Source: Megaustenia siamemsis
Lineage: Eukaryota > Mollusca > Gastropoda > Stylommatophora > Ariophantidae
Assembly: GCA_032433765.1 (NCBI GenBank)
Contig: JAVIAB010000073.1
Location: 62,642,552-62,706,551, forward strand
Direction of reading: 5' to 3'
Length of the DNA stretch: 64,000 nt
Shown here: in pieces, positions 11,170 to 22,400 of the stretch
Position numbering within the stretch: the stretch's first letter is position 1
Layout of the letters: each line of letters starts with the position of its first letter
Notes under the pieces: model-generated
Seen by the model: the letters and a program-made list of their open reading frames with translations, nothing else
What the model was told of the DNA's origin: nothing
Databases searched by the model: none
Position numbers and translations under genes: made by a program

Positions 11170-12340
11170 CGAATATGTTTTGAATCACATGCAGCTATAA
11201 ATCTTATAATACTTGTAATATAAACAAATACTTGTTGAATATTTCTAAATAATCTTCATTTCATAAAAAATCGTCCCTTTGGAACCATACAAATTATATA
11301 TATTATTATTTCTTAGAGTCAATTTTTTTAAAAAGAAATTTAACTTAAGAAATCGTAATCCTAACACACTCCTTCTATACCACTTATTCCCTTTCATACT
11401 GTAGCCACATATCGGGATCAGTTAATAGTTGTAATTTAATATCGGTATATTTTAATCCATATTCCCAGGTTAATCTTAGAGCGCTGTTTCAACACTTGAA
11501 AATCTTCCTTTTTAGGTGAATATTTTTACATTAATTTAAAATCTTCATCTAACACACCTTTAGAAACATTATCTAATGAGTTGGACATAAACCTATAATT
11601 ATCTAAGAATCTTAATTGTTATAATAACTAACAATTTCAACTATTTTTAATATCCCTGTTGATATAAAGGCCCCACCCCAACTCACCCCACCCCCCTTTT
11701 CCGTTGAAATTTAACAAGGCTTGTTTATGCGTATCTGCTAGCGATTATATAAAAGAAAGAATTATTTATTAACAAAAGAAATAATTAGCTGCTGCATTTT
11801 TTTCAACAATATTTGTAAATCGACGTGGTGATGTTGTAAGTGTATTAAGAGGGGGAGAGAGATCCAACACGACATTCTGCGACACATGTGGCGTATGAAA
11901 AGACAACCCGCACGTGCGTGACCATATACCTTCGTAATACGCAAGTTGTGACATGTTACACATGTAATGAACAGGGCACGCGTGACCATATACCCGCGTG
12001 ATTCAGAAAGATGGCCAATCATTAATACTAGCCAGAATGTTTTGCTGCTGGTTACATGAAAGGAGGAGTCATATAGATTAGAATGGAAAAGAAAAAAATG
12101 GAGATAAATCATAAGTGGCAAGAGGGAGGGGGGAGAAGAAGAAGTAGAGCAGGAGCGCGTATCGAAGAATAAAGCATTTTTCCTATTGGTAGTTGAAATC
12201 GTTGGTTGTATGGTCATTTCTCTTACCTCTGTATAAATCGTGAATTCATTTAACTGTATATAGAGTAGTTCTACATCTATTTGATTCATTTTTACTCTTC
12301 CTTTCACTTTTTTCTTCAATATCCTTTTTTAAAAACTTTC
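11170..12340. other. AT-rich Polinton interior; possible zinc-finger relic, otherwise no gene
   Basis: Two short plus-strand pieces, FCDTCG (about 11872) and TCYTCNEQGTRDHIP (about 11952), share the DNA repeat gcgtgaccatatacc (about 11917 and 11980). They look like broken CxxC-type finger units, but this is weak. A 185-codon minus-strand open frame over 11762-12319 has unconvincing composition, so I do not call it. Confidence 0.3.
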
Positions 12341-12344
12341 GTAG

Positions 12345-13150
12345 TTTATTCAAAGCTAGATCGGGTGTAAGACAGGGTTACCTGCTATCCGTCCTACTGT
12401 TTATTACAAACATGGACTATGTATGGAAGTTAGAGAGTCAGGAGAACAGTAAGCTTTTATTTGCAGACGATCAGTCACTAATTCATGGAAGGGTAGAAAA
12501 CCTACAAGAACACTTGGGCAGACCCAACAGCGCAGGCGTAAAATGCAACATGAAAATCAATATCAACAGAAGTCATGAATGTCGTCAAAGAAATACAGAA
12601 CAACAGCATAACTAAAGAAGGCGGGCAACTAAAATAAGTAGAGGAATTCAAATACCTAAGAAGTCTAGTGATAAACGACACTTCACAAACAGCAGAGGTA
12701 GACTCAAGATGCGTCAAAGCATGTTAAATCATTAGACAGCTATCACCAATATTGTCTACAAAGGAAATATCTCTAGAGGCAAAACGAGCACTTTACAATA
12801 CAATCTTTATTCCAACATAGTGCTACCAATGCCAGCCATGGACCCTAGATGCAAGAACAATAAGAAAAATAACCTCTACGGAGTTCAAGTGTGTTAATCG
12901 ACATGAAAATGCCAATGACAGGAAACTGTCTGAGACAAGATCAGAAATGAAAGGAGAGTGATAAAAACACAACACAACAAGCCTTCAATAAACGTTGCGA
13001 GAACCCTAGACCCAAGGGTCGACCACGAAAAAGATGGATCGACGGAAAAGTAGAAGCGGAAACATAACAGCAGCAGAGGCGAACAGAAGAGCAAAAGAAC
13101 ACAAATTATATTTCCCCTCGATGCTGAAAGGCAGATAAGAAATGAAAGAA
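12345..13150 (+). mobile_element. LINE family C-like fragment, heavily decayed
   Basis: RT pieces are visible: RSGVRQGYLLSVLLF (about 12360), then KLLFADDQSLIHG (about 12452, catalytic FADD). Thumb remnants follow and an A/G-rich tail gaaagaaaaagaagtag closes it near 13150. It separates Polinton left-end sequence from the ATPase fragment. Confidence 0.65.
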
Positions 13151-13274
13151 AAAGAAGTAGTTTAATCCTTAACTTCTCTTTTTCTGTTTTACATGTTCCC
13201 CATTTTTTCTCTTTCTTTCACTTCTTTTGGCTTCTCTCATTTATTTTTTCCCTTTTTTTTTTCTGTACTATGAA

Positions 13275-13515
13275 ACTATGGAGGTTGTAATCGAGAGCCT
13301 ACAAGACAATGATAGATTAGAAGAAGGGGATAAAAGAAGACTTATCGTACTCGACGATTTAACGTTCGAGATCAATGATAGGGTGACTAAACGATTCACT
13401 ATATGTTACTACCATTACAGGAATGAATATACGCGTGACATACATAATTCAAAGGTTCAAGATGTTGGTGTGTTTTCACCAGTCCTTTGTCAACGAAACA
13501 TCATTTCATTTATGT
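13275..13515 (+). pseudogene. Polinton packaging-type ATPase, middle fragment
   Basis: An open stretch contains RRLIVLDDLTFEINDRVTKR, with the hydrophobic LIVLDDL forming a Walker B box, followed by a KRFTICYYHYRN segment. This order matches the FtsK/HerA-type genome-packaging ATPases of Polintons. The N-terminal Walker A part is missing. The gene stops where LINE A2 begins near 13516 and resumes at 17090 with its C-terminal part. Confidence 0.65.
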
Positions 13516-16500
13516 GAGCTTCTAAACGACGAAAATCAAACGCCTGCGGTGCCTCCACATGCCGTAGACCTAATTGACTGAAGTTGGCTAATCTATAACG
13601 TGGAAACAGATTTTCGAACGTGCGACTAAGTGAGTGCAAGTGAGTCTAGACCATCCACAGCATCGACTTTCAGCGAAAAAATCAACAATAACGACAGTAA
13701 GTATTCAGATGAAGCCTAAACGACAACATCGAAGAAGCAAAACAAGAAAAAGCAAACGTACTGATATGAAACCTTCGAAGTGTGAGAGGCTAGGCCTAAA
13801 GTATGTGCACATTGGAATTGTGTATCAATAAATCAACGACGTCCCTTTCTTGATAAGCTACTGTGCGGCGTCGATATAATGATTTGGAAGAAATACTTCT
13901 CGGTGATAGGATAGATAGTGCCCCTGGAATTCATTGTTTCTACAATAGAAAATACCTTGGACAGACCATCCTTGTGCGAAAAAAACATGGTGGCAGCTGA
14001 GGTTGATATGTCTACGTGGGACAATAAAGAATTGTAAGTACATGCGGTTAGGGTGCAGATCCCACAGTTCCTTTCGTGGTTGTAAATGTGTGCATCAGTA
14101 AGGGTAAAGTGGACACACAACAATGGAAGAATCCCTTCGCATTCGAGAAGGAGAACGTCATTTTCAACGGACACTTTAATGCTAGAGGAACCCGGTGGGG
14201 TAGCATCATAACCAACAAGCAGAGAGAAGACCTAGAGAACTCACTGGTGTCCGTTGATTTAGCGTGCTTGAATGATGAAAGGGCAACCAGAACGGCCACT
14301 CGAACAGAAGACTCTGATAATGTCATAGACCTGGCACTGGAGTCTTCCGCCTTCGCACCGGTTTGCAGGAGGCGTGTACTGGAATTCCACTGAAGTAATC
14401 ACTATCCATGTGTCATCCTAATTGAGAAAGTCAGAAATAGAAGCAAGAAAAGCAAGCTCAACACATTCCACTATGAGAACACAGACCAAACGCCATTAAC
14501 ACATAATACATAAGAAACAGGGCGCCCCTCGCAGGAGGCAGGAGAGATGGACGCAGCCGCCCTGGTGGAACGTAGAAGTCGAGGAAGCTTGGCGGAATAA
14601 GAGACAAACGGCCAAGACATGGCAGAAAGCCCGAAGCAATGGAAGAACACAACCTGAGCTGTTAAGCGTCTGAGAGAAGAGGTCGACCAAAAAATGAAAT
14701 GCACTTTAAACTATGCACTAAGCAGACTAAGGATGCTAAGTGAGATGATTTTTGTAAAAGAGTGTGCTCAGAAAAATCGCTAGCTACATTTTAGCGCCTT
14801 CAGTATGAACGGCACAACACTACACAGAGGCATACCAGACTTCCAGAGCACAGGCCAGATATAGTATAAATCAGATGAGAACAAAGGGAAAGTCCCGCTT
14901 GCCCTCTACATTGAGCAGACTAACCAAAGAATTAAGGCTGTGAGAAAAAGGATACGGGGGTCCCTTTCAGATTTGTGTCAGGATGTAGTGCTTAGAGAAG
15001 TCTCACAATCACAACTGATATCATTCGCACGACACTTGAAAGGTCACACAATAACAGCTCCTGGTCCAGATTGTGTTTGGTACGACGACATATGCGATTT
15101 AGCCGACGACGACTTGCAAAAACTGGCCAAAGAGTTTAATCCCAGCATTCAGAGTGGCCACATTAAGAAGGTGTGGCTACACAGCTACTTACTACCGTTA
15201 CCCAATCCAAACAAGAACCATTTTCAGATCAGTGCCTACAGAATCATCACAATGCAGAACACAGCGAGCAAGCTACTGGAGAAAATAGTAGCCCGTGTCC
15301 TCATAGAAACGAGCATTCCCACCCACACTCGGAGGTTATAGATATAACAAAGAGGTATGGCTCAATGTGGCAGTCTTCGCCTATAACGTCTTAGAATACT
15401 TCCACAGATGAGAGGAGACATGTGCTGCTGCTATAGATCTGGAGGATGCATACAGCAGAGTACCATTTGAATACGTCATGTATATACTCCTCAAACTCAG
15501 ATGTGGAAGTTGGTCATCCGAGCCAACATCCACTTGTCCGGGGCTGCCACAAGGTTCACCTTTGTCACCAGTTCTATTTAACACAATAACGATCAAGAAA
15601 CAATAGCTGGATGGAAGTAGAAGAACTATGACTTTGGCTGATGATATTCTGGTATATCGACAGGGAAGAGACAAGTGAAATCGCCATCACAATGCGAAAC
15701 GAACTCACCGCATCTCTTCCTGGTGTGCGGTATCAGGTGCCGTGGTTAATCCTAATAAAGCATCAGTTGCATGATTCTCACTTAACAGTCATATCGTTTT
15801 CACGGAAACACCGGTTGTACGAATGGGAGCTGATGAGGTAACCAAGGACAGATTGATGACATACATCGGAGTTAATTTTGATCGCAGCCTGTGTTTTCGA
15901 GACCACCTCGACCATGTGATAACAAAATCTTGAAAAGATTGGACGCCTTGATGGTCATGGCAGCTGCCAGCATCAATCAGAGGCTACTTATTCTTCTGTT
16001 CCAGAGACTAGTCATCGCACCAAGAGGAATTTGACAAGCTGAAGAAAATACAGAATGAAGCTATGCGCATTATCTTGGGGTGTACGAGGGACACTCCCTG
16101 TGTAGCAATGAGCTATCTTCTTGACTTTCCAACCATGGATCACAGAATCAAGACCTGAAGAGCACGAGCATACCTGAAGATTAGTACAGATAAAGAGCAT
16201 CCATTGCAACACGTGCTCAACACAAGGAAAGGTGGCAGACTAAAAAGAGGCAAATCATGGGTAGGCCGAGCAGAAGAGGTCATCAAACAGGTTTGTTGGC
16301 TTACCAATACCAACGCTGCCCAGGAGTAGATACCGGTGCCTACGTCATTCAGAGGGACATTCTCATGTATTGTCACACTCGACAGGAAATGTAGGGAACA
16401 TAACTCAGTCGTAGTCAATGTGCAGGTCAACGGTATCATCTGGGATAACACCGAAGAGAAAGATACAGTCATCTATACAGACGGATCTGTAATACGACAC

Positions 16501-17088
16501 CAAAGAAGTGCATGGGCATTTACAACACGGTCGGCAATCAGAATAGTTAAGGAAGACAGTGGAGCATACGTTATAACCACTAGTAGAATGACGATGGAGG
16601 TGATGGCAGTGACCAAGCAATTCATCTAGTTAGAGCCACAAGGTCCACTGAGTGATACGATAAGCATGGAAAGTGGAGGCGGACTCTGTACGTATGCAAT
16701 GGGTATACGTAAGGTCACGTTTGTCTACGTCCTGGGACATGCAGGAGTACGGGGAAATGAAAGAGTGGACAGGTTGGATAACTGCGCTATTGTTGAGGAC
16801 GGTTAACCAATGAATCGGGCGGACATCATCAATGCCCTCTACGATGTGGAAAGTATACAGGACTTCGACAACCATGAGTCCACGTCACTGCTTCGGATGA
16901 AAGAGATGACAGTTAAGATGGGTACAGCCGGAAACGAGAAACTTAGTGGGCGTGTAATCAACACAGAACCTGAGTCCTCATCCGCTGGACACTGCGAGAC
17001 TTGCTGAGGAGGAGCTCTGCACACCTATGGATATGTTCGGAGTGCAATGATAACGACTCGAAAATAACTCAATAACTCAATAACATAA
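13516..17088 (+). mobile_element. LINE family A, copy A2 (I-type, near full length)
   Basis: It runs from a leader containing tctagaccatccacagcatc, through endonuclease (NGHFNARGTRWGS region, about 14160), RT fingers (TAPGPDCVWYDDI, about 15055), catalytic palm (TLADDILVYRQG, about 15630) and thumb, to RNase H (VIYTDGSVIRHQRSAW, about 16468). The tail aactcaataactcaataac ends near 17088. Frames are broken by several stops and shifts, so it is dead. It lies inside the Polinton ATPase gene, whose halves flank it. The RNase H domain plus AP-endonuclease place it in the I superfamily. Confidence 0.8.
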
Positions 17089-17089
17089 T

Positions 17090-17300
17090 TTAAAACCTGT
17101 TTGGAAAAAAATAATGGTCATCGAACTAGAAGTCTCAATAACCCCCTATGCATTGCTTTTCAAGAACCCCAGAGACTGTTGTAAAATTACCAATCTCGCC
17201 AAGTAATTGTATTCCGGCTAAGTGGCGAACCTGAAAGAGAGTTTTAAAGGTGCGACTGCGTCCTATTACTATTATCTGTTGGTGAACCTTCGACAGGGAA
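17090..17300 (+). pseudogene. Polinton packaging-type ATPase, C-terminal fragment
   Basis: Resumes after LINE A2. Pieces in two frames read RTRSLNNP and then YALLFKNPRD, KITNLAK and ATASYYYYLLVNLRQGT. The FKNPRD segment followed by a Tyr-rich strand and VNLRQGT agrees with the C-terminal half of Polinton ATPases. It contains two stops and at least one frameshift. Together with 13275-13515 it shows the gene was split by the LINE. Confidence 0.65.
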
Positions 17301-17381
17301 CACTATTTCATCTGATGTTAAGGACAAAGATGTTTCAAGGCGAGATATAAATCGCCTACGTGCAGAAGAAAGTACAACAGT

Positions 17382-17627
17382 ATGGCAGACTCACTTCGGC
17401 GACACGGTGAAATGTTGAGACGTATTAAAACGGCTTCTCCCGAGCTTATTCTCACTTTGTGTTATCGTTGTCATAACATACTAAAAGTAAATGATAGATT
17501 TACACAGTGCCAGAACCACGAGCTACGTCGACACAAGAACAAGTTGAGACCCCTTGATAAAAAGAAGACGAGTATCAAGCGGCGGAAAGAAATGAGAAAT
17601 GAAATTAAATCGAATCGAGAACGATGA
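17382..17627 (+). CDS. Small basic Polinton protein (intact open frame)
   Basis: The open frame, 81 codons, starts MADSLRRHGEMLRRIKTASP and includes LCYRCHNILKVNDRF and a Lys/Arg-rich end (KNKLRPLDKKKTSIKRRKEM). Short basic proteins with this Cys-containing helix then KLRxHKxxLR-like pattern are usual next to the integrase in Polintons; the integrase fragment follows at about 17770. The function is unknown; it may bind DNA. It is the only Polinton frame here that is open along its length. Confidence 0.55.
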   Translation: MADSLRRHGEMLRRIKTASPELILTLCYRCHNILKVNDRFTQCQNHELRRHKNKLRPLDKKKTSIKRRKEMRNEIKSNRER

Positions 17628-17769
17628 AATATACACTGAGACATCACTACTTCGACTCTAGTCAAACCTGGGTCCTAAAGTGGCTCGACAATTTAACGTG
17701 AACCAAGCTAGGAGCTAAAGAGAGAGTGGTTCAGTGAACAGGATACTTATGCCCTGCACAAAGCGATTC

Positions 17770-18055
17770 CTCATGGATTTGAAACAAGCCTCATTATAAC
17801 AGATGGACTGCTGCAGCAATATCATGCAGATCTGACCGATTTGAGACATTTGAAAAAATACAATGGTATTCCTTTCTTGTAACGTGCGTCCATGTGTTTA
17901 GCAAATATGCCTGAGCCGTGCCTATACAGCGTAAAAGCGGATACATATTTTGAGGAGGATGTTGGTAAAATATATGCAGATATAAAACCTTTGTGTTTTC
18001 AAACCGATAGAGGTTTATAATTTTTTAACAGAATGTTTCAGCAATTTTTAAGTAC
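17770..18055 (+). pseudogene. Polinton integrase fragment (retroviral-type DDE)
   Basis: Pieces read GLLQQYHADLTDLRHLKKYN (first catalytic Asp in HADLTDL), a CVHVFSKYA-type strand after a frameshift, FEEDVGKIYADIKPLCFQTD (second catalytic Asp in QTD) and a broken FFNRMFQQF. The spacing fits a retroviral-type integrase core. The third catalytic residue region is lost where the composite repeat starts at 18087. There are two or more frameshifts or stops. Confidence 0.65.
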
Positions 18056-18082
18056 AACAATTTGCACTTTTTCACTACCTAG

Positions 18083-18086
<4 letters not shown>

Positions 18087-18127
<41 letters not shown>

Positions 18128-18465
18128 GAGCAGGACTCAATCAGAGTAGGATTCCAGACTCTCACATGAAGTCAGCTGTCAGGTTAAGTGTGTTGATCGC
18201 CCCCAGAGACAGAATATCACAATTAGAGTCTGCCAAATCCACTCTGATTAACACCCGTTAAAACGCTGCACTGTGTTCTGCGCCAGTGGCCCAGTGCATC
18301 CGATTTTAGTCAGCATTTTATTCAGGTTTGCATTCCTTAGCCTTTGATTGTCCCCAATCTTCCTGCATGGCAGCAGATTGTCTTTTCTGTAGGGGGATTC
18401 TGCCCTTAGATGGTCGGCCCTCCCAGGTTTACGAACACCATCTGCCCGAGTCACTAGAGGTGACT
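18087..18465 (-). mobile_element. ORF-bearing repeat unit (composite repeat), minus copy
   Basis: Read on the minus strand it opens with cacctctagtgactcgggc, encodes a frame beginning MTRADGVRKPGRADHLRAES, and closes with gagagtctggaatcctac, gatcgcagagag and a (GA)n tail (TC tract at 18087-18124). Three plus-strand copies are at 22028, 29826 and 30673. Minisatellite lies immediately upstream of the unit in each complete case. The unit interrupts Polinton sequence. Confidence 0.6.
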
Positions 18466-19185
18466 AAAATACATGCACACACTAAGATATGAGATGTGGC
18501 TAACGCAGACATGCACACAACCATACGAGGCATGACTAACACTGACACACATCAAGATATGAGATATGACTAACACAGACATACATACAAAGATATGACA
18601 CACTACTAACATAGACATGCACACAAAGATATGAGATATGACTGACATAGATATGCACACACAAAGATATGACACATGACTAACATAGACATGCACACAC
18701 AAAAATATGACACATGACTAACACAGATACACACTAAGATATGAGATATGACTAAACACTGGCACACATAAAGATATGAGACATGATTAACACGGACACA
18801 CACCAAAATATGAGATGTGACTAACATGACATACCCTAAGATATGAGCCATGGCTAGCACACACATACACACACAAGCTAAGATATGAGCCATGGCTAAC
18901 ACAGAAACACACTAAGATATGAGCCATCGCTAGCACAGAAACACATTAAGATATAAGCCATGGCTTCACGGAAACTCACTAAGATATGAACCATGTCTAG
19001 CAAAGAAACACACTAAGATATCAGCCATGGCTAGCACGTAAATACGCTAAGATATGAATCATGGCCAGCACAGACACACAATAAGATATGAACCCTGGCC
19101 AGCACAGACACCCACCAAGATATGAGCCATGGCTAGCACGGATATACACTAAGATATGAACTATGTCTAGCACAGTGGGAGACAG
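18466..19185 (-). repeat. 37-bp minisatellite array
   Basis: About 19 head-to-tail units (complement of tcatatctcatatctttgtg and tgtgcatgtctatgttag), diverged by point changes and small indels. The same monomer forms arrays at 21231-21310, 22401-22870, 29188-29826 and 30211-30672, there in plus orientation. Confidence 0.85.
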
Positions 19186-20046
19186 TTGGTCACATTCGTC
19201 ACATTGCCCCGGAGTATCGATATTAAAACTCAATACTGGATCGGACTGGTCGAAATTCAGTTCCCAATGAGCTACTATAACGTTCTGGAAATGATATGTG
19301 GGTATAGTACTCTCCACCCACAGACGCAGCGAAAAGGTCAATGGTCAGCGCTCTTCTATTTTACTCACGTTACTAGCTGGTCTTTACGACACACCTGTAA
19401 AATTCATCGGCAAGCTGACTCTACTGATTGTGGGAATATTTAAAAGATTAAATATATAATTTAATGTAAATCTATTATAACGAAATATCGAAAAAAGCGT
19501 TGCTGAAACTATACGAAATGGGTGTTTTGAGTTAACATTAGCGAACAGCTGAGAAAAATTTTAGTTTTGTCATCAGCACTCGTATCGGAAGCAAGCTCAG
19601 TGGTAAAGGGAGATGCTGTGGTAGATATAAATACTGATGTGAAAAATGTGTACGTCTAGAGCGATCTCGTTTCATTCGGACCAGTCGGGGATATGCTGAT
19701 TCCGTTGTTACGTAGCGTGCTAATTATTGACTGAACTTCCAACTTTCTGGTGTTGAACTTATGACAGACCTCACTACACCCTCCTGAGGAGGTATTCTTT
19801 TGACACCATGAAATCCTTTTAGCCAACGAATGCAGAAAAATCATGACTTTCGCGAGTGGAACGTCGGTGCTAACGGTACAATTTAGAATGAGGAAACAAT
19901 TTGACCTGGAAAGTGACGAGATACACACCCGTTCATCGCTGTGCAAACTGTACGAAGATTTTTACTGCTGTCATGCTGGAAATAGGGTGCCGGTGTTAAT
20001 AGACGGGAAGACGGAAATCTATAGTTTCTTCAGTGGAATATGCTAA
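19186..20046 (+). pseudogene. Polinton minor capsid-type protein, broken
   Basis: An N-terminal piece reads LPRSIDIKTQYWIGLVEIQF followed by PMSYYNV. The Trp-Ile-Gly-Leu-Val-Glu-Ile-Gln-Phe-Pro strand is characteristic of a conserved Polinton virion protein. The frame breaks near 19440. A later piece (19843-20046) reads MTFASGTSVLTVQFRMRKQF and ends at a stop, just before the next capsid-cluster genes. I judge both pieces to be one former gene from order and orientation. Confidence 0.5.
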
Positions 20047-20099
20047 CAATCGGTGGTAAAGCATAACTCATGTGTGGGGATCAATCTGCAGATCACGCA

Positions 20100-20377
20100 G
20101 GACGCTTTAGAGGCTGGCAGAAACGTCGGTTAAAGAACGAGCTAAAGCTGCTGGGCAGTGCTTGTTACACGGTGCCGTTGAGCACCTCGGTGGCAACAAC
20201 CAATCACTAAGCGGTTTACGACAGCAAAGAGGAAAACGACGAGTGACAGCAGCAGCGCCGCCTGTAGAACCCTCTGACAAAAGGATAAAACTAACGGTGG
20301 GACAGTTCCGCTCGTATTTTGCGCCCGGAAGAAAGAAACAGCAGAAGAGATCTGCCACGAAATATATATTCAACTAA
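20100..20377 (+). pseudogene. Basic minor virion-type protein of Polinton, frameshifted start
   Basis: Pieces QDALEAGRNV then, after a one-base shift, VKERAKAAGQCLLHGAVEHL. A Lys/Arg-rich middle follows (QQRGKRR) and the end reads GRKKQQKRSATKYIFN. Ala/Gly helices followed by a basic tail, placed directly before the major capsid gene, fit the small membrane-active or minor virion protein of these elements. The stop at 20375-20377 is two bases before the next start. Confidence 0.5.
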
Positions 20378-20379
20378 GG

Positions 20380-20770
20380 ATGTCCCTCATTTACCCCAGC
20401 TCCCGTGAATGTCTTCACTCTGGTCTGGACTTGTTTATCGTTCCACTAACTCAAACGGTCGCGGAAGAGTGTCCATTTTTAGAAATACACCCTCTGGCTG
20501 TTTTGGTCCATGGCGAACACATCGAGCTTGTTATTTCTGGTAGCCGCTAAGAATTTTTTTTTATTTTCAATATTCTTTTTGCATTTGCGGGCATAATCAC
20601 GCTCTCCAACTGGGACAGTTTACCACAAAATGCTGCGGTGGCCCTCGTCAACTATTACATACACAGCCAAATTTCACAAGTGGATGTGTCTCTTAACGAT
20701 ACGCTGAATACGTCGAATATCTTCTTTATCTTGCTGCATATAATGTATATGGTACCAGCGGGGCGATTTT
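20380..20770 (+). pseudogene. Polinton major capsid-type protein, N-terminal fragment
   Basis: The frame opens at 20380 with MSLIYPSS, includes LDLFIVPLTQTVAEECPFLE and closes at a stop at 20548-20550. In another frame at about 20637-20770 a second piece reads VNYYIHSQISQVDVSLNDTL. Both agree in order with the N-terminal part of the double-jelly-roll capsid protein coded by Polintons. The rest of the gene is missing; the inverted end follows at 20883. The fragment cannot make a capsid. Confidence 0.65.
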
Positions 20771-20882
20771 AAATTGGAAGAAGATTGTATATAAATATTC
20801 CACAAGGTTGAGGATTTATAGTTTTAAGTATTTTTAAAAATATATTCCTGAATTTCAAAACCGCGACAATAAAGCGTCCACC

Positions 20883-21037
20883 ATATCACGTGGTCGAGAT
20901 TATTTGCCCGTTTCTTTCATCGGCCATTAAACCTCTTTTGCTTTTTCGCGGTTTGAAGTTTTTAATTGACCAACAATCGCCGGGTATTTAATGCATCACC
21001 GGCTTTTTTCCCACTAGAGTGCACACTTGTTACCAAC
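20883..21037 (-). repeat. Right inverted end of the Polinton-like element
   Basis: Reverse complement matches 10985-11150, including gtgcacacttgttacc at the tip and cacgtggtcgag further in. Sequence just outside (from about 21038) is coding relic of an EGF-type receptor, unlike the outside of the left end, so no target duplication links the two ends. Confidence 0.65.
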
Positions 21038-21227
21038 GGTATACTCTCAAATCTACGGTCAACTGTTTGAACGGAACCTGTGTACAGTTAACCGGGGCCT
21101 GCGTCTCGTATGTCGATGATTCCCACGTTAAGAAGAATCTGCCGCCTACAACAAACCCAATCATATGGATACCTTTCGCAATCGCTGCTCTACTACCTCC
21201 TGTTCTGCTTCTCTTGAATTGAGCCAT
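21038..21227 (+). pseudogene. EGF-type receptor relic: last EGF residues plus transmembrane end
   Basis: The frame reads STVNCLNGTCVQLTGACVSY, then VDDSHVKKNLPPTTNP, then a hydrophobic helix IIWIPFAIAALLPPVLLLL and a stop. This is a cysteine-rich extracellular end and membrane anchor without a cytoplasmic tail. It is a paralogue of 24280-24309 plus 29102-29187 and lacks the LINE found there, so it preserves the empty insertion site. It lies against the Polinton right end and is followed by minisatellite. Confidence 0.6.
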
Positions 21228-21230
21228 GAC

Positions 21231-21310
21231 TCAATTCTCAGTGTATATCCGTGCTGGTCGTAGCTCATATCTTAGTGGGTGTCTGCGATAGCCATGGCTG
21301 ATATCTTAGT
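21231..21310 (+). repeat. Short minisatellite array
   Basis: Two monomers (ctcatatcttagtgggtgtc type) join the receptor relic to repeat R. Confidence 0.7.
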
Positions 21311-22027
21311 GGACTTCCGTTTCCAAGATGGCGGATCTAGTCCACGTCCTCTCGATCGCTGCAGAAAATGCACCCAAGGTCTGATTAATTTCGGATCTTC
21401 ATTGCACTTTTCTGCGTAAAAGTCAAAATGATGATATGCTTGATACATCTGTGTCGCTAAGGCGAGGTCGTAGGTCGACAACAGTCCGTTTTTTGACGAA
21501 TCAAGTGTTGTGAGTGAGACATTCCTCCGTCTAGACTAGATCTGTGCTTTACGTCACATTAGTGCTGTTCAAGACCGTTATTGGGATTCTTTGACGCAAG
21601 TTATTTCCACGTTACACATTAATGTAAACTACTTCGTCAGTCGCAGTTTTGTCTCTTTGGGGAAGTTGCTTCGTGTTTTGTTCGTCGTAGACTGTTTACA
21701 CTTGAGTAATCAGACATAAGTCTAAAGGTATCGAGATTATGAGTTTGGCGACATTGTGTCCTACGTCATCGTATTGGTTCCCTAAACAGGCCGTGCGCAA
21801 ATCTTACGGTCTGCTGTTTGATGTGCAACAAGAATAAATTGACGACTGACTGTGTGTCTATATGTTCGGAATTGGAGTCATCAACGATGGCCTAACATCA
21901 TCAAGTGCTACGATGATCATCATTTTCAAGAGGACGTGACTTACAGGTATATGGGGATAGGCGGCGGGAACAAATGAAGGCTATGCATGAAATGTGTTCC
22001 TTGTTGCAGTTTCCTCATATTACAAGT
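21311..22027 (+). repeat. Repeat R, module 1, most complete copy
   Basis: Starts acttccgtttccaagatggc and ends cctcatattacaagtc, matching 3559-4020, 7463-8110 and, inverted, part of 61625-62880. No open frame of note. Confidence 0.65.
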
Positions 22028-22400
22028 CGCATGTCTGTGTTAGTCACCTCTAGTGACTCGGGCAGATGGTGCTCGTAAACCTGGGAAGGCCGACCATCTA
22101 AGGGCAGAATCCCCCGAGGGAAAAGATCAACTGCTGCCTTGCAGGAAGATTGTGGACAATCAAAGGCTAAGGAAAGCAAACCTGAAAAAATGCTGGCTGA
22201 AATCGGATGCACTGGGCCACTGGCGCAGAACACAGTGCAACGTATTAACGGGTGTTCAGTCAGAGTGGATCTGACAGACTCTAATTGTGATGTTCTGTCT
22301 GTGGGGGCGATCAACACACTTAGCCTGACAGCTGACTTCATATGAGAGTCTGGAATCCTTACTCTGATTGAGTCCTGAACGCAGAGAGAGAGAGAGAGAT
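22028..22400 (+). mobile_element. ORF-bearing repeat unit, plus copy 1
   Basis: Preceded by one minisatellite monomer; opens cacctctagtgactcgggc. The frame MTRADGARKPGKADHLRAES is shifted once compared with the other copies. It ends with gagagtctggaatcc and a short (GA)n tail. Confidence 0.6.

Larger units (their letters stand above)
10985..21037 (+). mobile_element. Decayed Polinton/Maverick element with inverted ends
   Basis: Inverted ends at 10985-11150 and about 20883-21037 frame plus-strand fragments of Polinton hallmark genes. These are a packaging-type ATPase (13275-13515 and 17090-17300), a small basic protein (17382-17627), a retroviral-type integrase (17770-18055), a minor capsid candidate (19186-20046), a basic minor protein (20100-20377) and the major capsid protein (20380-20770). 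No DNA polymerase B or protease was found, so the element is internally deleted as well as invaded by LINE C' (12345-13150), LINE A2 (13516-17088) and a minisatellite composite (18087-19185). All genes are broken. Assignment rests on motif and gene order; whether both inverted ends belong to the same copy is inferred. Confidence 0.7.

Noticed and set aside
11762..12319. 185-codon minus-strand open frame
   Set aside because: Residue pattern is not protein-like, no family motif, and the opposite strand shows a better, though weak, zinc-finger-like signal.
18454..18902. Frames rich in VCVHVYVSHISYL, and similar ones at 29441-30711
   Set aside because: Explained by the 37-bp minisatellite, whose unit length keeps frames open by chance.
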